The notes beneath the pieces were generated by a model that was not told the DNA's origin, did not search any database, and worked only from the letters and a program-made list of their open reading frames with translations. Of a stretch of DNA of 64,000 nucleotides, positions 31,788 to 43,561 are shown one piece after another. Every line of letters starts with the position of its first letter. The first letter of the stretch is position 1. This stretch comes from Cladosporium sp. IMV 00045. Lineage: Eukaryota > Ascomycota > Dothideomycetes > Cladosporiales > Cladosporiaceae. The translations under genes were made by a program, and so were the position numbers. Where the stretch lies: positions 1-64,000 of the forward strand of contig MSJI02000841.1 in NCBI GenBank assembly GCA_001931905.2, in the 5' to 3' direction.

Positions 31788-34700
31788 GCAAGCAAAGCCT
31801 CGCACGTGTGAATGTGCTAGGCGGGCAGCGGGCTGTGGGAGGGAAAGGGTTCGTTGGACTTGCTTGTTAGCGCGAAGTGGGGCAGACCAAAGCAAGCAAA
31901 GGCAAAGCAAGCAAGCAAGCGCAGTAGTAGAGGAGGGCAGGGCAGTAGTGTGATGTAGGTACTGCTGGGTTGATGATATGCGAAGGATGAGGTTGATGTT
32001 GGTGTTGATGATGAAGAGTGATAGTCGTAGTGGAAGTAAAGCGGTAAAGGTAAGGTATGTTGTGTGGTAGGTAGTCTTTCAGCCACGAGTAAGGTAATGA
32101 TGTCTAGTAACGGGGTAAGAAGAGAGGGGCGTGTTGTCGGGGCGTATGGTCAGGTCTTTTCTGGTCTTGGAAGGCGGGATGGAATCACCAGCAGCAGCTA
32201 TGAGCATGATGAGCAAGATGAGCACACACGAAGAGAGCATGAAAGCATGGGCGTGGATGGAGCCACAGATACCTCATAAACCACACACAACTCTGTCCTG
32301 ACACAGCCAGCAGGCGTCCAGAACGATGATCGCAACCCTCGTCTGCCGCCTGCGCCCACCATGTCTCCATCCGAGCCAAGGAAACTCCGCCTCGCGAGCT
32401 AAGGCAATCGCCCACCCAACAAGCAATAGCACCACCACACGAATGCCAGTGCTGCCAGTGCTGCCAGAGCTTCTGCAGCCATCTATCATCATGTGCAAGG
32501 AAGATCACGTTGACCGCGTCTCGTCCATCGGCCAGCCTTATCCACTGCTATGCCTGGCCTAGACCCATCTTGCGAGTCTCGCCCTCCTCCTCGGCTCTTC
32601 CATCTAATTGTTCAGTTTGTTTGATTTATCTGACAACAATGGACACTTGGTATATACGGGCAATTGACATACTCACGACTTGTATCCGTGCACATCGACA
32701 ATCATGCACGCATCGATCCCACCAGCACCAGAGCACCCTGATTCATTTCCCCGCAAAAACGCCAAAGACAAAAACCCAGTCCCAAAACGCCAATCCCTCC
32801 GGTGCTTTTGCTTAACGGCACATGCATCCACATGATTATATCACTCGGATCCAAGTATTTTCTGTCGTCACTTTTCTACGGTTCGCGGCTTGCATTGCAC
32901 ATATGCCCCCGGCCTGTATGTGCAGGATTGGTAGATTAGAACTACGCAACTGCTTTGCTCGCCAAAGCAGCCACGCGAGCGCGATCTTGCTGACAGAGGC
33001 GAGGTTCCTTGCCTGTCCTTTAGCTTATGTGTCACCGCCTATACTGAGCAAATCACGGCTCCCCCCACGCTTAGTACCACAAAATCTCTCCCGCGACTGG
33101 CGTGATCTTTGTCTTTCACCTCATACATCTTGAGGGAATTCCTTCTTGTCGGAAACTAGGCTCGGCCCAAAGGGCGCAGCAATCCGGAACTCTGATAAAG
33201 TAAACCTTCTTGTCTACCTTGTGGAGCTGGAGGCCGCGGCGACCGCTTCGTGAAAGCTCGTACAGCGACTCCAATAATCGACCAAAGACCGACGGCGGCG
33301 GGTCTTCTCATTCTTCAAAAGCGAACCAATAACACCAGCGACATAATCTTGCTGACCGAGATCTACACCCTTCGGTTCTGTCCAGTGTGGATTATCAGCA
33401 GCACCGTCAGTCCGAGGTATGTCACGCTGCATGCGCTCAGCTCTGAAGATGCTGCGGGCCAAGCCTGCGCCGGTGGGCTTGGGCTCTTGGCTACAGATGA
33501 TGGACATCATGTCAGGTCAGGGCTTGTCATCATCTGGCTGCGTGTGTGGAGTCGGAGTATGGAGGAGGTATATACTGGGGACTGATTGCGTAGTAAAGAC
33601 TGGAGATACGGAGGTAGACGGCGATGGGTAAGACGTCCGATGCGTGACGGGTTGGCGTGGGAAGTAGTATGACACGGGGTCTTGAGGTGCAAGCATGCCA
33701 ACTGCGAAAGAAACGCTTCGCAGCGTATGAATACGCACTGTACTAGACCGGCAACAAAGCTGAACCTCGCGAGAGCTACACGTCGTACGCCCCACCGAAC
33801 AGTCCCCGGAGGATCAAGACGAACCGCAGCAATTCTCTCTCTCACGTACCGCGAGTCGGAAAACCATACCTGCCCACATCCACCACCATCACCATCACCA
33901 CAATAACCAATAACATACATTGACAAACTACGCACACCGACATACTCATCGTATCAACCCAAACTTTTCCAATCCAGATTTCCTCATGTTGCCCCCTCGC
34001 TGAAATCCCCCATCGATAGCAGCCAAATAAATGTCTCAACCCTAAGGCTGAAGCGCGATCATCACACAGCAGAAAGAGCTTGTCAAGAAGCTTGGTATTG
34101 GGGGGGGATTTGCTAACGGTGTTTGCGAGGAAAATCGCTCACACAGACAGAACCCTTCGAGCCTTCTTTACACACACACGCTATGAACTTTGAGCCTTGA
34201 ACCTTTCGGTTCGCTGAGTAGGGTTTTTTGATACCTTAGATATGGAACTTTGGATTTGGCTTTGCTGTTGGGTTGTGTGGAAGGTGCACTGCCACACGCA
34301 TAGCCTGTAATAACTCAGGCGTGCAACATGAGGGACTTTATGCTAAACCTTCATATTGCGGTCGTTCTCTGGCATGGACGTCACGCTGTGTCCTATTATC
34401 TGTAAGAAATATCGCTTAATATCATCGGAGTCACTTTCAGGGAATGAGACCTTCTGCGAAGTATGGCGAGCGAGATCAATACCCTAGTCCCGGGTTCGTG
34501 ATCCACAGGCCTTTTCTCGGTTTTGAAGACCTCAAAGAAGGATAGGCGCTGTCTCGGTGGGAAGGTGAAGATCTGAGGTCACTAACAAGTTCGGGCATGG
34601 CGGGGAGGGCGGATGGGTACGGATAAAGGCTATGCTATGTGGTTTTATGAGATGATGAGAATGTGCCCAGCGAGACTTCTGGGCGAGACAGAAGGGTTGA

Positions 34701-36279
34701 AGATGGAGGGTTACGGTGTGGCAGTGTTGAAATCGGACAAGCTTCGTCGTACTCGCAGCCAAAGAGAGGATGCCAGGCTCGACGTCAGCTATCTGAAACT
34801 ACATGTATATGTGTAGGTATCTTATCCAGCGAGAGAGAGCCGTCTTAACGTTGGCAGACCATCGACTTTAACATTACGGCCTGCGTTTAATCTTTCGATA
34901 GGACTTCCAAATACTGAATTGTTTTCTGAAGTATAAGTTCCATTAGTCATGCCATCGGAGTATACTTGAGGACTGAGCTCTAATGTACGAATTATTATGA
35001 AACTTCAGACACTGCAGTTCGCCTTCTGGTCGCTGCGCGGGACCTCATAGCGATTCCAGTGGTCGAATCTCACGTTCGTGAAAAACGACAATGAACAAGG
35101 TACCTTATTCATCTTCCGGGGCGAAGGACTAGTGAATTGGGGTGAGCGAAACACGTTCAGCAGCCTCTGAAATGCAAGAAGATCATATAATAAGTCCGAT
35201 TCATCCAGCGAGATTACCTGCTCTTCACACGAGCATGATGGCATTACTGCGAAGTCTTCTATCAAAGACATATACCCAATGCACGAGACTACTGTACTGC
35301 GGTGCATAGCTCACAGTGGGCATGACTCGCGTATCGTGATCGATCGGCATATTTGTTTGCGAGTTCGCTGTGCAATACAAACCTCGTGCTGACATATCGA
35401 GGATAGCATTGCTTTGTCGTATTTGCATGTTGGGCATGTCATCATTTGGGTATAGAGTTCTTCGTCCATCTTCGTTATATTTCATCGACTCAAGACCGTT
35501 GAGATAGCCGTTTCTACATCTGGCAAAACAGCCTTTTAGGCATCGCGGAGATATGCCCGCCCGTGGCTGGGAAGCACTTGTTCGATCACGAAGGGCCATA
35601 TCGATCGGGAGGGCAAGTGTTGGAGGCCGTTGGGATACAACACGGGAGTATTGGGGTTGGTCTTAGCATACAAGGTCCATGCGAATTCCTTCAAGATACG
35701 GTGTAGATGCTTTCATGTCATACTGAGACTGGTTGAAGGCAGATGTAAGTGACGTTGTTGTTGTTGTTGTTGCTGGGAGACGCACAGCCGCGGACGGGAG
35801 CTTGCCCCGAAAGGTTGGCAGTTGGCCCTCACCAAAGCTGCTCTGGCTGCTGTCTGCTGTCTGCTGTTTGGCTGGCTGGCTTCTTGCTGGCGGCCTGCTC
35901 TCACTCGCTCTCCCAAGCCCCAAGCTTGCTCTCTAGACAGCAGCTTCGTGAGACGCTACCGCTACCGAGTGCCTCATCAATCCACCACCCAAGGGCCTCT
36001 CCGTCATCTGACCCTTCGCGCGTGCTTCACCACCCTCACCACATCCCGTATCTTCACATGCCGACAGTTTCACCACCGTAGCTTTGACCCTTCCGCCATC
36101 CACACACATCAGAGCAACTGCCAAAACCTCAATACCCATCGCCCTCCGCCGCCCACCGCCAATCCGCCCGGTGTTGCAAGCTGCGCGCGCGCGCATCCCA
36201 GACAGCAGCCCAACAACCACCACCAGAGCGCTGCTGGCCCGCTGCGGCGCCCCATGCTCGCAAGGCCACGGCCTACACC
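31788..36279. other. 4.5-kb intergenic region of copy 2, divergent promoters
   Basis: Counterpart of 9678-14286 with many indels. The CA microsatellite is reduced to about 4-5 units (34171-34179). The CTGTCTG/GCTTGC repeats ahead of VAC8 are rearranged. No recognisable gene. Confidence 0.45.
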
Positions 36280-38314
36280 ATGAGCGACCTCTGCCGCAGG
36301 CTATTCTACTGCTGCCTCCCCAACCGAAGCAAGGTCGACTACGATAATGTCCTGGCCGACTCGGAGCGCGAGGCCGTCGCCGACCTCCTCAACTACCTAG
36401 AGAATGTAATTCACTCCCACCGTGCCGCCTCGCTGCTGCAGACTTGGCAGATCCGTCACGCGCAGCAGCGGCGCCGCGATGCCCATCCCATACCTTATTA
36501 TCATCATTCGGATTCGTATGCTGATGTTGAAAATGACGTGCAGAGGGCTGAGACCGACTTCTTTTCTGGCGAGCCGTTGAATGCGCTCAGCACCCTTGTC
36601 TACAGCCAGAACATCGACTTGCAACGCAGCGCAAGCTTGACTTTTGCCGAGATCACAGAAAGAGGTGTGTAGTTGGAATGATGGAATTACCAAACACTGG
36701 GCACTTGCTTATCACCACGTCCAGATGTACGACCCGTCGACAAGGCCACCCTTGAGCCAATCCTCTTCTTGCTCGAAAGCCCGGACATTGAGGTTCAGCG
36801 GGCTGCCTCAGCCGCCCTGGGCAATCTCGCCGTAGATGGTATGTCTATCTGGTGCGATCTGTCTGCGAGACTACGCTAACAGTCTGTGTACAGGCCAAAA
36901 CAAAGTGCTAATCGTTTCCCTTAACGGACTGACCCCCCTTATCCGCCAAATGAACTCACCCAATGTCGAGGTGCAATGCAACGCAGTCGGATGCATTACA
37001 AACTTGGCAACACATGAAGAGAACAAGGCGCGGATAGCGAGATCAGGTGCTCTGGCGCCTCTCACGCGTTTGGCAAAGAGCAAGGATATGCGGGTGCAAA
37101 GGAACGCTACAGGTGCTTTGCTGAACATGACGCACTCGGATGACAACCGCCAACAACTTGTGTCCGCCGGTGCGATTCCCGTACTTGTTGGCCTTCTCAG
37201 CAGCCCGGACACAGACGTCCAATACTACTGCACAACCGCCCTGAGCAACATTGCCGTCGACTCGGCGAACAGGAAGCGTTTGGCTCAAACGGAAACGAAA
37301 TTGGTGCAGAGCCTGGTACAGCTGATGAAGGGCCAGGCACCCAAGGTACAGTGTCAGGCTGCGCTAGCCCTGAGGAATTTGGCCAGCGATGAAAAGTACC
37401 AATTGGATATCGTCAGAGCTGGTGGACTGCCGCCATTACTGCAGCTGCTCCAGTCCAGCTATCTGCCTTTGATACTCTCGGCTGTGGCTTGCATAAGAAA
37501 CATCAGCATACACCCGATGAACGAATCGCCGATCATCGATGCGGGATTCCTACGACCACTGGTTGACTTGCTTGGATCCACGGACAACGAGGAAATTCAG
37601 TGCCACGCGATATCGACCCTGCGCAACTTGGCAGCGTCGTCAGACAGGAATAAGCAGTTGGTGCTTGACGCGGGCGCCGTGGAGGAATGCAAGCGACTGG
37701 TGTTGCAGGTGCCGTTGAGCGTGCAGAGCGAGATGACGGCCGCGATTGCGGTGTTGGCGCTTTCGGACGAGCTCAAGCCACATCTCTTGAAGTTGGGCGT
37801 GTTCGATGTCCTCATCCCGCTGACGGAGAGCGAGAGTATCGAAGTGCAAGGCAATAGCGCTGCCGCACTTGGTAATCTCAGCAGCAAAGGTACATCGGGT
37901 CTTTCTGAGCGTCCTACGAACGTTAATGCTAATAACCTACTAGTCGGCGACTATACTCTCTTCCTCGAATCGTGGAATCAGCCATCAGGCGGCATCCACG
38001 GCTATCTCTCCCGTTTCCTCGCCTCGCGCGACGCTACCTTCCAGCACATCGCCATCTGGACCCTTCTGCAGCTCCTCGAGAGCAACGACCAAAGTCTGCT
38101 GGAAACCATCAACAAAGCCGACGACGTCATGCAAATGGTGCGCGAGATCAGCGAGAAGACGGTCGAATCCGAGGACGAAGGCGAAGGCAGTGAAGACGGC
38201 GGCGAAGGCGAAGTAGTCGCTCTCGCAAGACGCTGCCTGGAAATCGCCAGCGGTGAAGCATTAGGCACCCCGAGCGGCAGCGACGCCGGCTCGACTTCTG
38301 GATACAGGACTTAG
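36280..38314 (+). CDS. VAC8: Vac8, vacuolar armadillo-repeat protein (copy 2)
   Basis: CDS join(36280..36405,36544..36664,36725..36838,36894..37889,37944..38314), 575 aa, the same exon sizes as copy 1. Introns 1-4 keep GT-AG ends, and the last intron differs heavily from copy 1 while exon changes are nearly all synonymous. The two replacements I find are Thr/Asn at residue 15 and Ser/Leu near the C-terminus (GEASG/GEALG). All armadillo-repeat signatures are unchanged. Such constraint argues that both sequences are, or until recently were, functional Vac8 genes: alleles or homeologs rather than a decaying duplicate. Confidence 0.96.
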
Positions 38315-39544
38315 GGTCTCTTGTGAAAAGACATGACGGCAAGATAGAAGAAGAGAATGGAGACACGTTGATATGATGATCGACGAGTCCCCTCACCCTG
38401 CGACACCTGAAAAGAAGAAGAAACTGTACCGAAAAGCAGGCGCGACGCTACAAGCATTTTGATCAGCGCACGCGCGCAATTTGCATGCATCCTACGAGAA
38501 CAAGGGATCGGGACGGAGGGCGTGTTGGGGATTCTTGGGATTTCACTTTTTTTGAAAAAGCAAAGAAAAGAAGAAACGAAAAACTCGAAGGTATCCCTAC
38601 AAGTGTTTAGGGATGGAGGAATCTGGTTTTTCTTTTACGGTCCAAGCGAGCGTTTTGGGAGTTTTCATTTCATTTCATTTCTTTTTTCCTTTTCTCATTG
38701 GGGTGGTAGTGCATGAGTTGGCATTGCACGCCGGCTCTCACTTACTCCAAGCAGTCATCTTGAAGGGCGGAGGGGACAGTTATAAGTGATGTCCCTCCGG
38801 TTTTCTGTTTCTTTTACTCCTTCTTCTTTTCCTTGTTAGTTTTTCTACTTCTGAGAAGGGACCAGTGACTGCCCCTTGTCTTTTTATTGTAATTCCTAGA
38901 TTGGTACGTTCGAGCGATGCATTTTCTCTTTCCTTTCTGCGTTATCCAAAAATTGGGGACCAGGGAAATACATGCAGTGTGGTCTTCAATCGGTTGCATC
39001 AGTCTTTTCTTACAGCCTCAGGTCTCATTTCGATGAAGAGTGATGTCTGGCTTTGGTGGCACAGGTGTGCCTCGGTTACTTGGGGTTCTTGATCAAAGGT
39101 GCCGAATGCACGGTGCATGTGTACATGAATGTGCATGTGAAGATGGCTGCTGGTGTACTATTGTAGATGGGTGCGTTATCTGTGATTGCCCGTCCTGCAT
39201 ACAACAGGCGCATATATCAAGGTATGGAAGTATGTAGATACCTCACAAGCAAGCTTCCATATATCTTCACGGACATCCCTTACACAACATGTCAAACTGC
39301 ATTCACTCATTCTTGATGACCTAATCGCTCGCACGTGGCTTCTGACTCCCATCCAATTGTTAATGATCATGTTGTCGCACCGCCACCCCGCCAAACTCCG
39401 CCCCGCGCCTGTGAGGTCACGCGATTGCAAAGGCATGCGCCCGCCCATACATCTGTACTCGAAAGCTTTTTCACTTCCTCTCTCCGACACACTCGAATAG
39501 ACACCCTTACCACACTCACAACAACAACACAGCTGCACACAATT

Positions 39545-39616
39545 ATGATTTCCAAGACCGCCCTCAAGCACTGTCGCGTCAACTGCATCGTGATCGTGCC
39601 GAACAACAACACGTGA
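39545..39616 (+). CDS. Candidate conserved upstream ORF, 23 codons (copy 2)
   Basis: Same peptide as 17563-17634 with one synonymous difference. It ends 394 nt upstream of the Zn2Cys6 start codon. Confidence 0.35.
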   Translation: MISKTALKHCRVNCIVIVPNNNT

Positions 39617-39858
39617 AGGAGCGGGTAAGAAAGGCAGAAAGTCAAAACTCGAATCCGTCGACACATACATACTACCCTGAGCCATCCACGCACGCGAGAA
39701 AGACGTCGTCGACTCCATCCTCACCCTACCAACTGATACACACACCACACTACGCGACGGGCCGGACGGGGTATCATCAAATAATTACTTGATCGCTATC
39801 GAACAGGCTGCCCCTGCCTGCCCCAGTCCTCGCGCTCTTACCGAGCCACCACCCCCGC

Positions 39859-39912
39859 TCGATAACAGAGTCTAGCGCACTGAACCCATCGATAACAGAC
39901 CTAGCGCACTGA
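39859..39912. promoter_or_regulatory. Two direct repeats with GATAA cores ahead of the Zn2Cys6 gene (copy 2)
   Basis: Same two units as in copy 1, with identical sequence and spacing, about 100-150 nt upstream of the start codon. Confidence 0.45.
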
Positions 39913-40010
39913 TAACTCCTCCACACTCCGCACTCTTATTCTCAAGGCCGACTGCAAGCGCTTACAACCGCTCTCTTGCTACTGCCCACAGGCTCACTCC
40001 CAAACACACA

Positions 40011-43000
40011 ATGGCTCGCGCCAGCGACTACCATATGTCCAATGACTCTTTCGCCACCCCACCGGCCCCGGCCGCCGCATCACAATCCCAGAATACGCAA
40101 TCGCAGCAGCGCGAAGGCAGCGCAAGCACCCAGCAGCAACAGCAGCAACCCGGCCATCAGCGTACATATCAGGCATGTATCCCATGCCGCCGTCGCAAGG
40201 TGCGCTGCGACCTAGGGTCCGTCGACAACCCTCATGAGCCACCATGCATGCGCTGCAGGAGAGAGGCCAAGGACTGCTTCTTCTCCGCGACGCGCCGCAA
40301 AAAGAAGACAGACACCAACCGTGACGGCGTGTCCGAAGAGCCGGGCGACGACGACGGCTACGAGATCAAGACCGGACGCAAGCGTCTGCGAGCCTCCACC
40401 CTGGACGGCGAGGATGATGACCCCTACGACGACGTGCCGCGCACGCCCGGCGGCTCCATTGGCCGCGCGCAGCCTCTGAGGAGGCCAGAGGGCCCCAAGC
40501 CGCTGCAGTACGGCGAGGAGGATTTCAAGATGGGCGACCAGATGACCGCCATCCTGCAGGCGAGCGAGGTGCACAGCGGACACGACGCGCTTAAAGTCTT
40601 GTACGAGGCAGCTGTGCGTGGGCGGACGGGCAGCTCGACGAGCACGCAGCGCCCGAGTCTCAATGGCCCTTCGCCGGCGGGCACTTCTTATCCCGCTGTG
40701 ATGAGTCCGGCGGAGCGCCCGGGGCCTGCCAATACTACTTCTTCTGCGCGCGTCTCGTCTTTCTCGGGGGAGGTGAAGCGCAAGGCCGCCAAAGTCGAGT
40801 CGCCAGAGGGAGATTCCACCATCCCGCCGGATCCGGTGCACGTTGCTGCGGCGCTCAAGGCTTGGGCGCGTTATCGCTTCGTGCGTCAAGGTTGGTTCAC
40901 GGCGAAGGAGGGTATGGCATACGTCGAGTACTTCTACAAGTACTGTGCGCCCCTCACACCCGTGGCTCTGCCCGACTTCAGATCTCCAGAGCACCATCCG
41001 AAACTCCTCGCCACCGAGCCAATGCTCTCCGTCACCATCCTCCTGACCGCATCTCGTCACATGGAACTGGAAGGCCCTGGCAATCAGAGTCGTCCGTACG
41101 TCATTCACAACAAGCTCTGGACTTACCTGCAGGGCATGGTCGATCGTCTAGTCTGGGGTCAAGAGCAATTCGGCGGGGGTTTCTGTGGTGCTGGCGCGGA
41201 ACCTAGTAGCGACGTCAATCCACTCTCTCGCAAAGGGCTCAGAACGCTCGGAACCGCTGAGTCGCTCATTCTGCTTACGGAATGGCATCCACGCGCCATG
41301 CATTTTCCGCCCGACGAGGACGACGACGATCTTATGACTCCTGAATACGCCGCCGCCACTCCCGATCCGGAGACTGTGGATGATGTCCCGAAAGGTATCG
41401 GCGGGCAGAGGATGGATTCTTGGCTCGAGCCTTGTTGGCGCAGTGATCGCTTATGCTGGATGCTCTTGGGCATTGCCATGTCGCTGGCGTTTGAGATTGG
41501 TGTCTTCGACAAGAGTGACTGGCAGAGACATGCGAGGACGGCGGCTGGTTTGCCACTGTCGGCGGACGAGCTTTATGCTTATGATAAGCGCCGTGCTGGC
41601 GTGCGAGACCTTCTCTTGGTCAATGTGACTCTTACCAGTGGCCGCCTGGGCTTGACTTCCATGCTGCCGAATAACTACAGCAAGCCCGAAGACAGCGATT
41701 TGTGGAAGAGACAGCTGGGCCAGCACGACAGCATTCAAGACACCGTCATTCATTTCTGGCTTCGCATCGCTTCCACACTCCGCGAGGGAAACGCGAAGAT
41801 TTTCGCCAACAAGGCTTTCACTCGTGATCTTATCAAAAACGGCGACTATAAGGCTTCTCTTGAGCAAATTCTAGCGCCTTTCCTGGAATGGCGCAAAGAT
41901 CTCGAGCAGTGCGTGTCTATCCCAAAGTACATGCGCTACATCCTCGAGATCGAATACGATTACTGCCGTGTGTACCTCAACGCACTTGCGCTGCAGGCTG
42001 TCGCCGAGCGCTGTGCGAACGAGTACCCCGTGCAGATTGTCGGACAGGCAGCCGATCATGTTCGCGCTGTCACGACAAATGGTGTGAGGAGCGATGTTGC
42101 CATCACACCGCAGACACTCTCCAAGTGGCTGGGTGGTGACAGGAAGTACATGATCGAAGTCCGCGACGCCGCGTGCCACCTCCTCTCCGTCGTCGTCGAC
42201 GGCCTCGTCCCGAGCAACTACCTCAAACACGCCCCCGTCCGCTCCTACTTCCGCATCATCAGCGTCTGCATCATGCTGCTGAAGTCCTTTTCCCTCGGCG
42301 CCAGCGAAGCCGACATCGCCGACGCCCTGAAGCTCATGGACAAGACCGTCGAGGCCCTCCGCACGTGCATCGTCGACGACGTCCACGTCGCCAGCCGCTT
42401 CGCCGACCTCCTCGACACCCTTACGCAGAACCTCAAACCGCGCCTCGTCCGCTTCACCGCCGACGGCCGCACCGTCCTCGCCCGCAGCACGCGCGAAAGC
42501 CACCTCGGCACCCCCATCTTCCCCTACAACCAGACCGGGCAGGACGGCCAATCCTACCCCGTCAGCCACCAACAAGCCGGCACGGGCGCCGGCGCCGGCG
42601 CCCTCCCGCACACCTGGACCTCGTACAACTCCGACGGCCAACCCCACACGACGACCGCGGGCTTCTCCATCTCCGCCAACAACGACAACTACGACTCCCT
42701 CCTCAGCCCCAACGACGCCAACGCCTTCTCCGTCATGCCCCCGCCCTCTTTCGGTCTTCGCTCCCCCTCGCAGAACCCCGACGCTTCCGCAGGAGGTGCC
42801 CACCACATGCACAGCGGCAGCATCGGCTCCGCGGGCGGCGACGCCAACGGCAGCACGGCCTACAGCGGCGGCGGCGCGGGCGGGCATTTCCCCGGTTTTG
42901 GAGACGATATGCAGGACTGGCTCGCCCTGCCGCTGGATCCTCTGCTGAATATTAGTGGCGCGGATGTTAATCAGACCATGTATGGGCCCGAGCTGGGCGG

Positions 43001-43091
43001 GCAGGATATGTTGGAGCTGTTGCTGGCGGGGGGGAATAATGGGAATGGGAACGGTGGGGGGGATGTGGGGAGGGCGTGGCATTCGGGTTGA
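40011..43091 (+). CDS. Zn2Cys6 fungal transcription factor, ARO80/ArcA-like (copy 2)
   Basis: Intronless, 1026 aa, start MARASDYHMS at 40011; the upstream frame is closed, which fixes the start for both copies. The zinc cluster (CIPCRRRKVRC...CMRCRREAKDC), basic extension, regulatory middle region and C-terminal DDMQDWLALPLDPLLN segment are all intact. Differences from copy 1 are mostly synonymous or confined to low-complexity parts: two more Gln in the N-terminal poly-Gln run, one Gly fewer in the Gly-rich stretch, and a changed Asn/Gly/Ser tail. The reading frame is preserved through every length change. Confidence 0.9.
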   Translation: MARASDYHMSNDSFATPPAPAAASQSQNTQSQQREGSASTQQQQQQPGHQRTYQACIPCRRRKVRCDLGSVDNPHEPPCMRCRREAKDCFFSATRRKKKTDTNRDGVSEEPGDDDGYEIKTGRKRLRASTLDGEDDDPYDDVPRTPGGSIGRAQPLRRPEGPKPLQYGEEDFKMGDQMTAILQASEVHSGHDALKVLYEAAVRGRTGSSTSTQRPSLNGPSPAGTSYPAVMSPAERPGPANTTSSARVSSFSGEVKRKAAKVESPEGDSTIPPDPVHVAAALKAWARYRFVRQGWFTAKEGMAYVEYFYKYCAPLTPVALPDFRSPEHHPKLLATEPMLSVTILLTASRHMELEGPGNQSRPYVIHNKLWTYLQGMVDRLVWGQEQFGGGFCGAGAEPSSDVNPLSRKGLRTLGTAESLILLTEWHPRAMHFPPDEDDDDLMTPEYAAATPDPETVDDVPKGIGGQRMDSWLEPCWRSDRLCWMLLGIAMSLAFEIGVFDKSDWQRHARTAAGLPLSADELYAYDKRRAGVRDLLLVNVTLTSGRLGLTSMLPNNYSKPEDSDLWKRQLGQHDSIQDTVIHFWLRIASTLREGNAKIFANKAFTRDLIKNGDYKASLEQILAPFLEWRKDLEQCVSIPKYMRYILEIEYDYCRVYLNALALQAVAERCANEYPVQIVGQAADHVRAVTTNGVRSDVAITPQTLSKWLGGDRKYMIEVRDAACHLLSVVVDGLVPSNYLKHAPVRSYFRIISVCIMLLKSFSLGASEADIADALKLMDKTVEALRTCIVDDVHVASRFADLLDTLTQNLKPRLVRFTADGRTVLARSTRESHLGTPIFPYNQTGQDGQSYPVSHQQAGTGAGAGALPHTWTSYNSDGQPHTTTAGFSISANNDNYDSLLSPNDANAFSVMPPPSFGLRSPSQNPDASAGGAHHMHSGSIGSAGGDANGSTAYSGGGAGGHFPGFGDDMQDWLALPLDPLLNISGADVNQTMYGPELGGQDMLELLLAGGNNGNGNGGGDVGRAWHSG

Positions 43092-43561
43092 GGGGGTTGA
43101 TGATGAGTCGAGAGGTCGATGATAAGGTGAGTGATGTGATCCATGTCTTTTTCTTTTTTCTTTTTGATGCATTATGATCGGAGTACTGGGGTGGGGATTC
43201 GGGAATGGATTTGGCGAATGGCTGGGATGGGATGGGATGGATGGTTTGATCTGGCGTATGGGAGGAAAAAGCACAACTTCATCAGCTTCGGGTGTTGCTT
43301 TCTGGTCCTTTTCGACCAACTCTTCTCTTTATCTTATGCTTCTTGCTTTGCTTTGCTTGCCTCGCCGAAGTGGGAGGAACACCGCGGTCGTGGACTGAGA
43401 GTCACACCAACAACGGGCAAACAAGTCATTCAGAACGCAAAATGACAAAATAGGTCAATTCACGCCGTGCAATTCATTTCCTTCGTCAAATTTCACATCT
43501 CACATTTCCCCATTTCCCCCCTCCCCTCGAATCTTCATTTTTCAACTTCAACTACCTTCGT
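43092..43561. other. Convergent intergenic region (copy 2)
   Basis: Counterpart of 21114-21654, without the 28-nt T run and with GGGAT repeats near 43220-43245. No gene seen. Confidence 0.5.

Larger units (their letters stand above)
38315..40010. other. Intergenic region: VAC8 3' flank and Zn2Cys6 promoter/leader (copy 2)
   Basis: Counterpart of 16319-18029. It retains the 23-codon upstream ORF (39545-39616) and both promoter repeats (39859-39883, 39889-39912) in spite of surrounding indels. Confidence 0.5.
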